From Flavobacteriaceae bacterium (GTDB taxonomy: Bacteria > Bacteroidota > Bacteroidia > Flavobacteriales > Flavobacteriaceae): a stretch of 21,140 bases of DNA. The translations under genes were made by a program, and so were the position numbers. The DNA lies in the NCBI GenBank assembly GCA_013001365.1, contig JABDMQ010000377.1, positions 1 to 21,140 on the forward strand, written 5' to 3'. Position 1 is the stretch's first letter; each line of letters starts with the position of its first letter. The notes below the pieces were generated by a model, which was not told the DNA's origin, did no database searches, and saw only the letters and a program-made list of their open reading frames with translations. Shown here in pieces: positions 9,095 to 16,088 of the stretch.

Positions 9095-9111
9095 AGTAAA
9101 TTCCATTTACT
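9095..9111 (-). terminator. Possible terminator of the TIR operon (weak)
   Basis: A perfect 7-base stem, AGTAAAT with ATTTACT, and a 3-base loop lie just after the stop codon of the TIR-RDD gene in the minus-strand direction. The stem is followed by a T-rich stretch (GTTAATCTTTTATT) rather than a clean T run, and it is AT-rich, so efficiency is doubtful. Confidence 0.35.
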
Positions 9112-9124
9112 TCGGTTATTTCGG

Positions 9125-10309
9125 TCATTTTTTTCGGCTTGACATCTCACCAACATCTGTCTTGGATATATCATCATGAATCAATTTCCTGGATTTCTTG
9201 AAATACCATATTTGCAAGATCATTCCTAACAAGGTCAAGGAAACAGGTATATAAAAATTAGTAGACTCGCCAAAGTAATACAGATCAAGTGGAACGAATA
9301 TCCAAAAGCCACCGATGAGTAATTTCAAGATATTCCTCCAAAGGGCTTTAAAGAATGATATCCTATTTCCATCTTGGTCAGTTGTCTGTAATTTCAGGAT
9401 CATTTTACCAAAAGTTCCGCGAAATTTCGAAGACTCAAAGGCCGCACAGATCATAAGGTATATCCCTAAAGGAATTATGTACCAAATGATATTGTTGTAA
9501 ATGAATTCAGTATCAACAGTAAATCGTCCCGCGTGGTAATCGCTTTTTTGGAGTTCCATCCCGGATTCCATCGTTTTCCTGAAAAACAATATAAATGGTA
9601 ACAATGCTGGAATGGAAGTAATAATGATATCCAGCAAAAAAGCCTGTGTACGGATCCAAGCCACTTTCCTGAAATAAGCTTGACGCCAATTCGAACTTAT
9701 TTCTGTCTCAGGAACCTGAAGGGATTTTGAAGAATTATCAGTATGGAAGGTTTCGATTTGCACTTGGACATTCATCTCATCAAAACTTGGAAGACCAGGT
9801 TGTTTCGCATTGGAATCGAGCGAGAATGACTCGATGGCCTTGTAAATTTCATTAGCAACTTCTGTCAAGGCATCGTCTTCACTATTCCAATATTGCTTGT
9901 TATTGACAGGCTGAAGATTTCCTGGAACAACTGGGAGCTCTGCAAACGGAGATGATTTCCACATACAATTACGAACGAGAATAGGTAATAGAATTGTTTT
10001 TCCTTGATTATATCGTTCGATGACCTTCTTCCTGCGTGCATGACATTCATCATCAAAGAGATAGTCCGAGCTTATAAATGCCAAGACAATTTCAGAGGTA
10101 TAAATCTTATCCTTGTACTTTTCTACCTCCTGTCCTACAGGAATGTCGAAATCGCTATGTAGTACTATGGGTTTGTTGGCATTCCTGATTACGGGTTTCA
10201 AGAATTTCTTGATCTCTTCACAAATACGCTGCTCTTGTTCAGCTGCATGGAGATAGACATCTATAATGTATGAATCTGAGATAGGTCTATTTTTCTGGTC
10301 TTCAGCCAT
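9125..10309 (-). CDS. TIR-like domain fused to an RDD membrane domain
   Basis: A 394-residue two-domain protein. Residues about 12-160 form a TIR-like domain, recognised by alignment with the adjacent stand-alone TIR: VYLHAAEQEQ at the first strand, EIVLAFISSDY (73-83), the LLPILVRNCMW strand (107-117) and the EDDALTEVANEI end (144-155). The usual SY near the first strand is missing, and Arg93 sits where the catalytic Glu is expected, so NADase activity is doubtful. A linker (161-210) leads to an RDD domain (about 211-386) with Arg220, Asp227 in AFLLD, the GTFGKMILKL stretch (298-307) and HDD at 378-380, plus hydrophobic segments near 225-243, 272-290, 327-342 and 352-370. RDD proteins are integral membrane proteins, often of unknown function. 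The start codon is 3 bases after the stop of the TIR gene, so the two are almost certainly co-translated. Confidence 0.85.
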   Translation of the reverse strand: MAEDQKNRPISDSYIIDVYLHAAEQEQRICEEIKKFLKPVIRNANKPIVLHSDFDIPVGQEVEKYKDKIYTSEIVLAFISSDYLFDDECHARRKKVIERYNQGKTILLPILVRNCMWKSSPFAELPVVPGNLQPVNNKQYWNSEDDALTEVANEIYKAIESFSLDSNAKQPGLPSFDEMNVQVQIETFHTDNSSKSLQVPETEISSNWRQAYFRKVAWIRTQAFLLDIIITSIPALLPFILFFRKTMESGMELQKSDYHAGRFTVDTEFIYNNIIWYIIPLGIYLMICAAFESSKFRGTFGKMILKLQTTDQDGNRISFFKALWRNILKLLIGGFWIFVPLDLYYFGESTNFYIPVSLTLLGMILQIWYFKKSRKLIHDDISKTDVGEMSSRKK

Positions 10310-10312
10310 GAA

Positions 10313-10789
10313 TTAACTTTTTGCAGAACTTAATATATGATCGACAAGGGTCTCAATGCCAGTAGCAATTTCTGTGAATGCCCGATCTTGATCTTCGTAT
10401 TCTGTAACTGGTTTAGCGTTACGAGGCAAAGCTTGAAGTTTGGCATATTGCATGCTGGTCCATTTGCATGGTCTTAGAATAACTGGCACAACATATGCCG
10501 TACCTGCTTCATGGCGCTTCATGGCCTCGGCCAACTCTTTTTCATAGATGAAATCCGACGCATTGAAATCTACACTTATCAAAAGAATGATGATATTGGC
10601 CTTTGCCAATTCTTCCATGATGGTCTTGTTCCATTCCTGGCCAGCAATAAGCGCCCGATCATTCCATGTATCGATTTTCCCAGAACGCTTAAGGACCTTC
10701 AGATACTTGTCCAGTTCGTTTTTCAATGCCTCATCTTCATGCGCATATGATGTAAAAATGTAAACCTTGGATGCAGTTGATTGACTCAT
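10313..10789 (-). CDS. Stand-alone TIR-domain protein, probable NAD-consuming enzyme
   Basis: A 158-residue protein made up of one bacterial TIR domain. Motifs in order: KVYIFTSYAHEDE (8-20), the WNDRALIAGQEW loop (42-53), ANIIILLISVDF (64-75), SDFIYEKELAEAMKRHEAG (78-96), VVPVILRPCKW (100-110) and the KLQALPRNAKPVTEYEDQDRAF region at the end. Glu85 in the EKEL segment matches the catalytic Glu of NAD-cleaving TIR domains, so hydrolysis of NAD or production of a cyclic ADP-ribose-type signal is expected from the family. There is no signal peptide or membrane segment. It is the first gene of a two-gene unit with TIR-RDD. Stand-alone TIR genes with a partner are typical of Thoeris-like antiphage systems, but no ThsA-like effector is present. 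Confidence 0.92.
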   Translation of the reverse strand: MSQSTASKVYIFTSYAHEDEALKNELDKYLKVLKRSGKIDTWNDRALIAGQEWNKTIMEELAKANIIILLISVDFNASDFIYEKELAEAMKRHEAGTAYVVPVILRPCKWTSMQYAKLQALPRNAKPVTEYEDQDRAFTEIATGIETLVDHILSSAKS

Positions 10790-10798
10790 GATATAAAC

Positions 10799-10814
10799 TT
10801 ATATTTAAATATAA
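10799..10814. promoter_or_regulatory. 16-base perfect AT palindrome upstream of the TIR operon
   Basis: TTATATTTAAATATAA is its own reverse complement and begins 10 bases before the TIR start codon at 10789. On the minus strand it contains TATATTTA, one base off the Bacteroidota -7 box TAnnTTTG. It could be a promoter overlapped by an operator, or only AT-rich sequence. Confidence 0.35.
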
Positions 10815-10947
10815 TGAATTTTATCAGGTTGCGTTTATGCTCAGCCATTATAGACTTTTTAGGCAAAAATTCATTACTTTCTCAATGCTCGCTGATTAGT
10901 TTTGATTTTCAATTGAATAAAAGCATGGAATATTGTTATTACACTAT

Positions 10948-10977
10948 TTGGTTATGCAATTATTTATCGTAAATTTG
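10948..10977 (+). promoter_or_regulatory. Promoter of rplM-rpsI
   Basis: TAAATTTG (10970-10977) is a perfect match to the Bacteroidota -7 box TAnnTTTG, with a TTG at 10948-10950 nineteen bases upstream as the -33 element. It lies 47 bases before the rplM start. The rest of the 235-base gap 10790-11024 is AT-rich; apart from the palindrome next to the TIR gene nothing else was seen in it. Confidence 0.7.
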
Positions 10978-11024
10978 CAAACTCTTTTGAAGAGCCGAAT
11001 GTATAATAAATAAAAACTTTTAAT

Positions 11025-11480
11025 GTGGATACATTAAGTTATAAAACAAAATCAGCAAACAAAGCCACTGTTAATAAAGAGTGGGTCTTGGTTGATGCTG
11101 ATGGTCAGACCTTAGGTCGCTTGGCCTCTAAGGTTGCTAAGCTATTAAGAGGAAAACATAAGCCTAATTTCACACCTCATGTTGATTGCGGGGATAACGT
11201 GATTGTCATCAATGCAGAGAAAATCAATTTGTCTGGTAATAAATGGGCTGATAAAACATATATACGCCACACTGGGTATCCCGGTGGTCAGCGTAGCTTA
11301 ACAGCTAATGAGCTTTTCGGTAAGAATCCGGCCAGGGTCGTAGAGAAATCGATCAAGGGGATGTTACCAAAGAATAAATTAGGTGCTGAACTATTTCGCA
11401 ACTTAAGCGTTGTTGTTGGTTCTGAACACAAACATGAAGCCCAAAAACCTAAGACAATTAACTTAAACGAGTTTAAATAA
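11025..11480 (+). CDS. rplM: Large-subunit ribosomal protein uL13
   Basis: A 151-residue protein of the 50S subunit, one of the early assembly proteins. The chain contains WVLVDADGQTLGRLASKVA, LLRGKHKPNFTPHVDCGDNVIVINA, the TGYPGGQRSLTA loop and the GMLPKNKLG segment, all characteristic of uL13. The start is GTG at 11025, giving MDTLSYKTKSANK, which matches the known flavobacterial N-terminus. The nearby ATG at 11023 is out of frame. The stop codon overlaps the rpsI start by one base (TAATG), so translation is coupled. Confidence 0.97.
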   Translation: MDTLSYKTKSANKATVNKEWVLVDADGQTLGRLASKVAKLLRGKHKPNFTPHVDCGDNVIVINAEKINLSGNKWADKTYIRHTGYPGGQRSLTANELFGKNPARVVEKSIKGMLPKNKLGAELFRNLSVVVGSEHKHEAQKPKTINLNEFK

Positions 11481-11866
11481 TGGACGTAATCCACAAAATA
11501 GGACGTAGAAAGACGGCTGTAGCTCGTGTATATCTTTCTAAAGGAAAAGGAAACATCACCGTTAATAAAAAGGATGTCAATACGTATTTCCCTACTGCAA
11601 CTTTGCAGTACAAGGTAAATCAGCCATTGGCATTGACAGAGAATGAGAAAAGCTTTGATGTAAAGGTCAATGTTTATGGTGGTGGCATAACCGGTCAGGC
11701 AGAAGCCATTAGGTTGGCACTATCTCGCGCTATGTGCGAATTAGATGAAGAAAACAGGTCGATTCTTAAGCCAGAAGGTTTATTGACAAGAGACCCGAGA
11801 ATGGTAGAGCGTAAGAAATTCGGACAGAAGAAGGCCCGTAAGAAATTCCAGTTCTCTAAACGTTAA
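11480..11866 (+). CDS. rpsI: Small-subunit ribosomal protein uS9
   Basis: A 128-residue 30S protein. It starts with the characteristic IGRRKTAVARVYLSKGKGNI and has the GGGITGQAEAIRLALSRA core, the LTRDPRMVERKKFG stretch and the basic tail KKARKKFQFSKR, whose end reaches the P-site tRNA in the ribosome. The length is normal. It overlaps rplM by one base and is followed by the 158-base structured gap before rpsB. Confidence 0.97.
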   Translation: MDVIHKIGRRKTAVARVYLSKGKGNITVNKKDVNTYFPTATLQYKVNQPLALTENEKSFDVKVNVYGGGITGQAEAIRLALSRAMCELDEENRSILKPEGLLTRDPRMVERKKFGQKKARKKFQFSKR

Positions 11867-11873
11867 TATTATC

Positions 11874-11993
11874 GCTGTTAAGACAGCATCACATATTTAT
11901 AACCAGTTATTGTTGCTCATGACGGTTACACCGTCAGGGTTTAGTTAAGCATCTAAATGGTTAAGGCGAACTAAAAGTGACCACTTAACCATT
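11874..11993 (+). promoter_or_regulatory. Structured leader region upstream of rpsB (three inverted repeats)
   Basis: Three stems lie in the 158-base gap between rpsI and rpsB. GCTGT/ACAGC (11874-11887) has a 4-base loop. TGACGGT/ACCGTCA (11920-11936) is a perfect 7-base stem with a TAC loop. AATGGTTAAG/CTTAACCATT (11956-11993) is a perfect 10-base stem with an 18-base loop. None has a T tract, so they are not ordinary terminators. An autoregulatory S2-type leader is plausible, since rpsB leaders are controlled in other bacteria, but I cannot match this to a named family. No TAnnTTTG box was found here. Confidence 0.45.
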
Positions 11994-12024
11994 GCTAATC
12001 AACAGAACGTAAACTATTACAAAA

Positions 12025-12798
12025 ATGGCAAAAATCGAGGTAAAAGATTTACTCGACGCAGGTGTACACTTCGGACACCTTACAAGAAAATGGGATCCTA
12101 ATATGGCTCCTTACGTATATATGGAACGTAATGGCATCCATATCATCAACCTTTACAAGACCGCAGCAAAAATTGAAGAAGCAGCTCAGGCAATGAGCAA
12201 GATCGCTGCCTCAGGACGAAAGATCCTTTTCGTTGCGACCAAGAAACAGGCCAAAGACATTGTTGCAGAGAAAGCAGCCAATGTAAATATGCCTTACATT
12301 ACAGAAAGATGGCCAGGTGGTATGCTTACCAATTTCGTGACCATCAGGAAAGCTGTAAAGAAAATGGCAGCTATCGACAGGATGAAGAAAGACGGGACCT
12401 TCAACACCCTTTCCAAGAAAGAACGTTTGCAGGTGGATCGTTTAAGGGCAAAACTTGAGAAGAACCTTGGATCAATCTCAGAAATGACGAGATTACCAGG
12501 CGCATTGTTTGTAGTAGACATCAAGCGTGAGCACATTGCGATCAAGGAAGCCCAGAAATTGAACATCCCGATCTTTGCGATGGTCGATACCAACTCTGAT
12601 CCTCGTCAAGTGGATTATGTAATCCCAGCAAATGATGATGCATCAAAATCCATTGACAAGATATTGTCTGCTGTAACCGATGCCGTTGCTGGTGGATTGG
12701 CAGAACGCAAAGCAGAAAAAGAAGGAGGCGATAAACCTCCTGTAAAGGAAGAAGTGAAAGCAGAGAAAGCAGAAACAGCTTCTCAGGAAGAAGAATAA
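12025..12798 (+). CDS. rpsB: Small-subunit ribosomal protein uS2
   Basis: A 257-residue 30S protein that binds late in assembly. Family features are LLDAGVHFGHLTRKWDPNM near the start, FVATKKQAKDIV, RWPGGMLTNFVTIRKAV, LPGALFVVDIKREHIAIKEA and IPIFAMVDTNSDP. The last 30 residues or so are a charged Lys/Glu/Ala-rich tail (from AERKAEKEGG onward), common in this group and probably disordered. It is paired with tsf as in most bacteria and is preceded by a leader with three inverted repeats. Confidence 0.97.
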   Translation: MAKIEVKDLLDAGVHFGHLTRKWDPNMAPYVYMERNGIHIINLYKTAAKIEEAAQAMSKIAASGRKILFVATKKQAKDIVAEKAANVNMPYITERWPGGMLTNFVTIRKAVKKMAAIDRMKKDGTFNTLSKKERLQVDRLRAKLEKNLGSISEMTRLPGALFVVDIKREHIAIKEAQKLNIPIFAMVDTNSDPRQVDYVIPANDDASKSIDKILSAVTDAVAGGLAERKAEKEGGDKPPVKEEVKAEKAETASQEEE

Positions 12799-12819
12799 AG
12801 AACATTAACACTAATTACC

Positions 12820-12866
12820 GGTCGTTAGATTCTTTTCTTAATTGAATTTGTTTAACGACTTTTTTT
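12820..12866 (+). terminator. Terminator or attenuator between rpsB and tsf
   Basis: GTCGTTA (12821-12827) pairs with TAACGAC (12853-12859), and G-T wobbles extend the stem on both sides. It is followed directly by seven T bases (12860-12866). The loop is about 19-25 bases. Because tsf begins only 24 bases later without an obvious promoter, partial read-through to set the S2 to EF-Ts ratio is a reasonable reading. Confidence 0.6.
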
Positions 12867-12889
12867 AATTTAAATAACATATGGACGCT

Positions 12890-13855
12890 ATGGTAAAAGT
12901 AACAGCCGCAGAAGTAAATAAATTAAGACAAGCAACAGGTGCAGGCATGATGGACTGCAAAAATGCCTTGGTCGAAGCCGAAGGTGATTTCGATAAGGCC
13001 ATCGATATCCTCCGTAAAAAAGGACAAAAAGTTGCTGCTAAAAGAGCAGATAGAGAATCAAGTGAAGGCGCTGCAATCGCTAAAGTTAATGCTGACAAAA
13101 CTGTCGGAGTAGCTATTGTACTTGGATGCGAAACTGATTTCGTTGGTAAGAACGAGAATTTCGTGCAACTTGCTAACGAGTTAGCTGAACTAGCATTGAA
13201 CTGCAATACTAAAGAAGAGTTCATGGCTGCAGATTTTGGAGGAATGAGTGTTGAGGAAAAACTGATAGAGCAAACTGGAGTAATCGGTGAAAAACTACAG
13301 ATCAATGCGTTTGAAAAACTTGAGGCAACTTATGTAGGTTCTTATGTGCATATCAATAAGATCGCTGCTATAGTGGGCCTATCTGCAAAAGTCAATAACG
13401 CTGATGTCTTGTCCAAGGACTTAGCAATGCAGATTGCTTCAATGGGAGCAACAACCTTGTCTTACAAGGATTTTGATCCTGCATTCATCGCATCTGAGAC
13501 CGAAGCAAGAATCGCTGTAATTGAAAAAGACAATATTGAATTAGGGCGATTAGGAAAAACCTTGAAAAACGTCCCTCAGTATATTTCAATGGCGCAATTG
13601 ACCCCTGAGGTTTTGGCAGCAGCTGAAGAAGCCGCAAAAGCTGAATTAAAAGCAGAAGGCAAGCCAGAACAGATCTGGGATCGTATCCTTCCTGGAAAAA
13701 TGGAACGCTTCATTTCGGACAATACAACATTGGACCAAGAACAATGCCTATTAGACCAAAATTTCATCAAGGATGAAAAATTGAGTGTTGCTCAATATGT
13801 AAAATCTTATGGTGATGTTGAAGTCACTGGATTTAAAAGAGTTACCCTAGGATAG
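12890..13855 (+). CDS. tsf: Elongation factor Ts
   Basis: The nucleotide exchange factor for EF-Tu, about 321 residues. The N-terminal UBA-like part is clear (VNKLRQATGAGMMDCKNAL, then EGDFDKAIDILRKKGQK), as is the CETDFVGKNENF motif that contacts EF-Tu. The C-terminal part keeps the long duplicated core typical of Bacteroidota (ending in KSYGDVEVTGFKRVTLG). The start was chosen at ATG 12890 (MVKVTAAEVNKL), because family members begin at this point; an in-frame ATG at 12881 would add three residues. A strong terminator follows. Confidence 0.96.
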   Translation: MVKVTAAEVNKLRQATGAGMMDCKNALVEAEGDFDKAIDILRKKGQKVAAKRADRESSEGAAIAKVNADKTVGVAIVLGCETDFVGKNENFVQLANELAELALNCNTKEEFMAADFGGMSVEEKLIEQTGVIGEKLQINAFEKLEATYVGSYVHINKIAAIVGLSAKVNNADVLSKDLAMQIASMGATTLSYKDFDPAFIASETEARIAVIEKDNIELGRLGKTLKNVPQYISMAQLTPEVLAAAEEAAKAELKAEGKPEQIWDRILPGKMERFISDNTTLDQEQCLLDQNFIKDEKLSVAQYVKSYGDVEVTGFKRVTLG

Positions 13856-13874
13856 GTTAAACAGCAAATTTATA

Positions 13875-13902
13875 AAGCCTCGATCTACATCGAGGCTTTT
13901 TT
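13875..13902 (+). terminator. Rho-independent terminator after tsf
   Basis: AAGCCTCGAT (13875-13884) pairs perfectly with ATCGAGGCTT (13889-13898) around a CTAC loop, and the T run continues to 13902. The 10-base stem is GC-rich at the core and makes this the clearest terminator in the window. Confidence 0.92.
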
Positions 13903-13935
13903 ATTTTGCTTTCTTTCGTTTTCTAAATTAAGAAG

Positions 13936-13943
13936 TATATTTG
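13936..13943 (+). promoter_or_regulatory. Promoter -7 box of pyrH-frr
   Basis: TATATTTG matches TAnnTTTG exactly and sits 17 bases before the pyrH start, just after the tsf terminator. No TTG at the right spacing for a -33 element was found; the nearest (13906-13908) is 27 bases upstream. Confidence 0.6.
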
Positions 13944-13960
13944 TCAAACGCTTCTAGAAA

Positions 13961-14668
13961 ATGAAATACAAAAGAATACTCCTAAAACTTTCCGGAGAGG
14001 CTTTAATGGGCTCCAGACAATATGGTATCGACCCGGAGCGACTATCTGAATATGCTCAAGACATCAAGCAAATTATAGAAGAAGGTGTCGAAGTCGCCAT
14101 TGTCATTGGAGGTGGAAATATTTTTAGGGGTGTTGCGGGAGCTAGTGCTGGCATGGACCGTGTTCAAGGTGACCATATGGGAATGCTTGCAACGGTCATC
14201 AATGGCTTGGCGTTACAAAGCGCTTTAGAGAATGCTGACGTGCCAACACGCTTACAAACAGCCATTAAGATCAATGAGGTAGCAGAGCCTTTTATTAGAA
14301 GGAAAGCCCTTCGTCATTTAGAGAAAGGGCGCGTAGTTATCTTTGGTGGTGGAACTGGGAATCCTTACTTCACTACGGATTCTGCAGCAGTTCTTCGAGC
14401 TATTGAAATTGAGGCAGATGTAATCTTGAAAGGCACACGTGTTGATGGCATTTACAATGCAGATCCAGAAAAAGATAAAGAAGCCATTAAATTCGATAAT
14501 ATCTCATTTGACGATGTCATAAGAAAAGGCCTGAAAGTTATGGACACCACTGCTTTTACCTTAAGTCAAGAGAATGAATTACCGATCATTGTTTTTGACA
14601 TGAACAGGAAAGGCAACCTTATGAGGGTAGTTCTTGGTGAAAAAGTTGGAACAGAAGTTAGTTTATAG
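13961..14668 (+). CDS. pyrH: Uridylate (UMP) kinase
   Basis: A 235-residue cytoplasmic enzyme of the amino-acid kinase fold that converts UMP to UDP using ATP, the second step from UMP towards UTP and CTP. Motifs: KRILLKLSGEALMG at the N-terminus, VIGGGNIFRG (about 47-56), GDHMGMLATVINGLAL, FGGGTGNPYFTTDSAA and the DPEKDKEAIKF stretch. The length is normal for the bacterial hexameric form. It starts a new transcript after the tsf terminator and is followed at 51 bases by frr, the usual pairing. Confidence 0.97.
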   Translation: MKYKRILLKLSGEALMGSRQYGIDPERLSEYAQDIKQIIEEGVEVAIVIGGGNIFRGVAGASAGMDRVQGDHMGMLATVINGLALQSALENADVPTRLQTAIKINEVAEPFIRRKALRHLEKGRVVIFGGGTGNPYFTTDSAAVLRAIEIEADVILKGTRVDGIYNADPEKDKEAIKFDNISFDDVIRKGLKVMDTTAFTLSQENELPIIVFDMNRKGNLMRVVLGEKVGTEVSL

Positions 14669-14719
14669 ATTATTATGGCTTAATTTTTGAATTGTTAAAT
14701 AATAGAAATTCTTTAACTG

Positions 14720-15277
14720 ATGAACGAAGACGTAAAATTCATAATCGACACTGCCAAAGAGGCGATGGAAAATGCCTTGAAGCACTTAGAAAAACAACTG
14801 GTTAACATTCGTGCTGGCAAAGCCAGTCCTGCAATGTTATCAAGTGTCATGGTCGACTACTATGGCACACAAACACCTTTGAACCAGGTTGCGAATGTAA
14901 ATACGCCAGATGGTAGGACCATATCAGTACAACCTTGGGAAAAAAGCATGATCCAAGAAATTGAGAGAGGAATAATGTTGGCCAATCTTGGTTTCAACCC
15001 AATGAACAATGGAGAAAGCGTAATCATAAACGTACCACCTTTAACGGAAGAGCGAAGACGAGAATTGGCAAAACAGGCCAAAGGTGAAACTGAAGATGCC
15101 AAGGTAGGAATACGCAACGCCAGGAAAGAAGCTAATCAAGATATTAAGAAGGTTGATGACATCTCGGAAGACCTGCAAAACAATGCTGAGCTTGATATAC
15201 AAGAACTTACAGATAAATACATTCATAGAATTGATGAGATCTTTGCAAACAAGGAAAAAGAGATCATGACCGTTTAA
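14720..15277 (+). CDS. frr: Ribosome recycling factor
   Basis: A 185-residue protein that, with EF-G, splits the post-termination ribosome. The family core is evident: NIRAGKASPAMLSSVMVDYYGT near 30-50, QPWEKSMIQEIERGI in the middle, and the long helices VPPLTEERRRELAKQAKG and VGIRNARKEANQDIKK that form the coiled bundle. The length is the family standard. It is the last gene of the pyrH-frr unit, which ends in a clear terminator. Confidence 0.97.
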   Translation: MNEDVKFIIDTAKEAMENALKHLEKQLVNIRAGKASPAMLSSVMVDYYGTQTPLNQVANVNTPDGRTISVQPWEKSMIQEIERGIMLANLGFNPMNNGESVIINVPPLTEERRRELAKQAKGETEDAKVGIRNARKEANQDIKKVDDISEDLQNNAELDIQELTDKYIHRIDEIFANKEKEIMTV

Positions 15278-15280
15278 AGA

Positions 15281-15307
15281 AAAAGCGACAATTACGTCGC
15301 TTTTTTT
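15281..15307 (+). terminator. Rho-independent terminator after frr
   Basis: AAAAGCGAC (15281-15289) pairs with GTCGCTTTT (15296-15304) around a 6-base loop, and the T run extends to 15307. It begins 3 bases after the frr stop codon. Confidence 0.88.
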
Positions 15308-15344
15308 ATACGATTGTTTAATTAGTCCCGTTAATACAAGGCTT

Positions 15345-16085
15345 ATGAAAAACCTGAAATACATTTCGGTATTATTACTTGTCCTTCATCTACAAATGGG
15401 ATATTCTCAAGGCACTTATGACTTCGTACCGAGTCATTTCATTCAATTATCAGAAGAGCAAGTCAGTTCGATGAGCATCATTATCAAGCCAGATATCATG
15501 CTTTTCAATGATAAAGGCGATCGATTGGGAATGGACCAAATGTCCTTAATGGCTAATCCAGAATTCCGACCGATCTTCTTTGCAGACAATACTGGCAATA
15601 TTAAAGCTGTCGTTTTCGAAAACAAACTCGAAAACCCTATTGTTATTGAGAAAAATCCGGAGGCAGATTTCGAGGAAGGAGAATACGCCCTGGATTTCTT
15701 GGCAACAGACCTTAGTGGTAATACTATAAAACTATCCGAACTTCGAGGGAAAATAGTCGTATTGAATTTCTGGTTCATAAAATGCTCACCTTGTGTCATG
15801 GAAATGCCGGACCTAAATCAAGTTCATTCCATGTACGATGCCAATGACGTCGTTTTCTTGGCAGTTACCTTTGATCGCCAAGAACTTGTAGAACAATTCC
15901 TTGAAGAAACCCAATTCGATTATACCATTACCCCCGATGCCAATGATGCCATTAATATTTATGGCGTTAGAAGCTTTCCAACTAATATGGTCATTGACAG
16001 AAACGGTCAGATCGTATTAAAGGAAATCGGTTATAGGACCAATATGAAAGATGTGTTGGTCGAAGCGATCAATAAATTACTTTGA
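15345..16085 (+). CDS. TlpA-like thioredoxin-fold protein, exported
   Basis: A 246-residue exported protein with a signal peptide (about 1-22, ending GYSQ), an N-terminal region of unknown fold (about 23-110) and a TlpA/redoxin domain (about 110-246). The redox motif Cys147-Ser-Pro-Cys150 sits in FWFIKCSPCVMEMP and the cis-Pro is Pro212 in FPTNMVID, so thiol-disulphide chemistry in the periplasm is expected. The partner is unknown. The next gene starts 3 bases after its stop, so it is probably co-transcribed and co-translated with the outer-membrane barrel protein. No promoter box was identified upstream. Confidence 0.88.
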   Translation: MKNLKYISVLLLVLHLQMGYSQGTYDFVPSHFIQLSEEQVSSMSIIIKPDIMLFNDKGDRLGMDQMSLMANPEFRPIFFADNTGNIKAVVFENKLENPIVIEKNPEADFEEGEYALDFLATDLSGNTIKLSELRGKIVVLNFWFIKCSPCVMEMPDLNQVHSMYDANDVVFLAVTFDRQELVEQFLEETQFDYTITPDANDAINIYGVRSFPTNMVIDRNGQIVLKEIGYRTNMKDVLVEAINKLL

Positions 16086-16088
16086 TCA

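Noticed and set aside
9125..10789. Classical Thoeris (ThsA/ThsB) system
   Set aside because: A TIR protein is present but no SIR2-SLOG ThsA-type gene or Macro-TM effector lies beside it; the partner is TIR-RDD.
11025..11866. Possible separate promoter or terminator between rplM and rpsI
   Set aside because: Stop and start overlap by one base, so there is no room for such an element.
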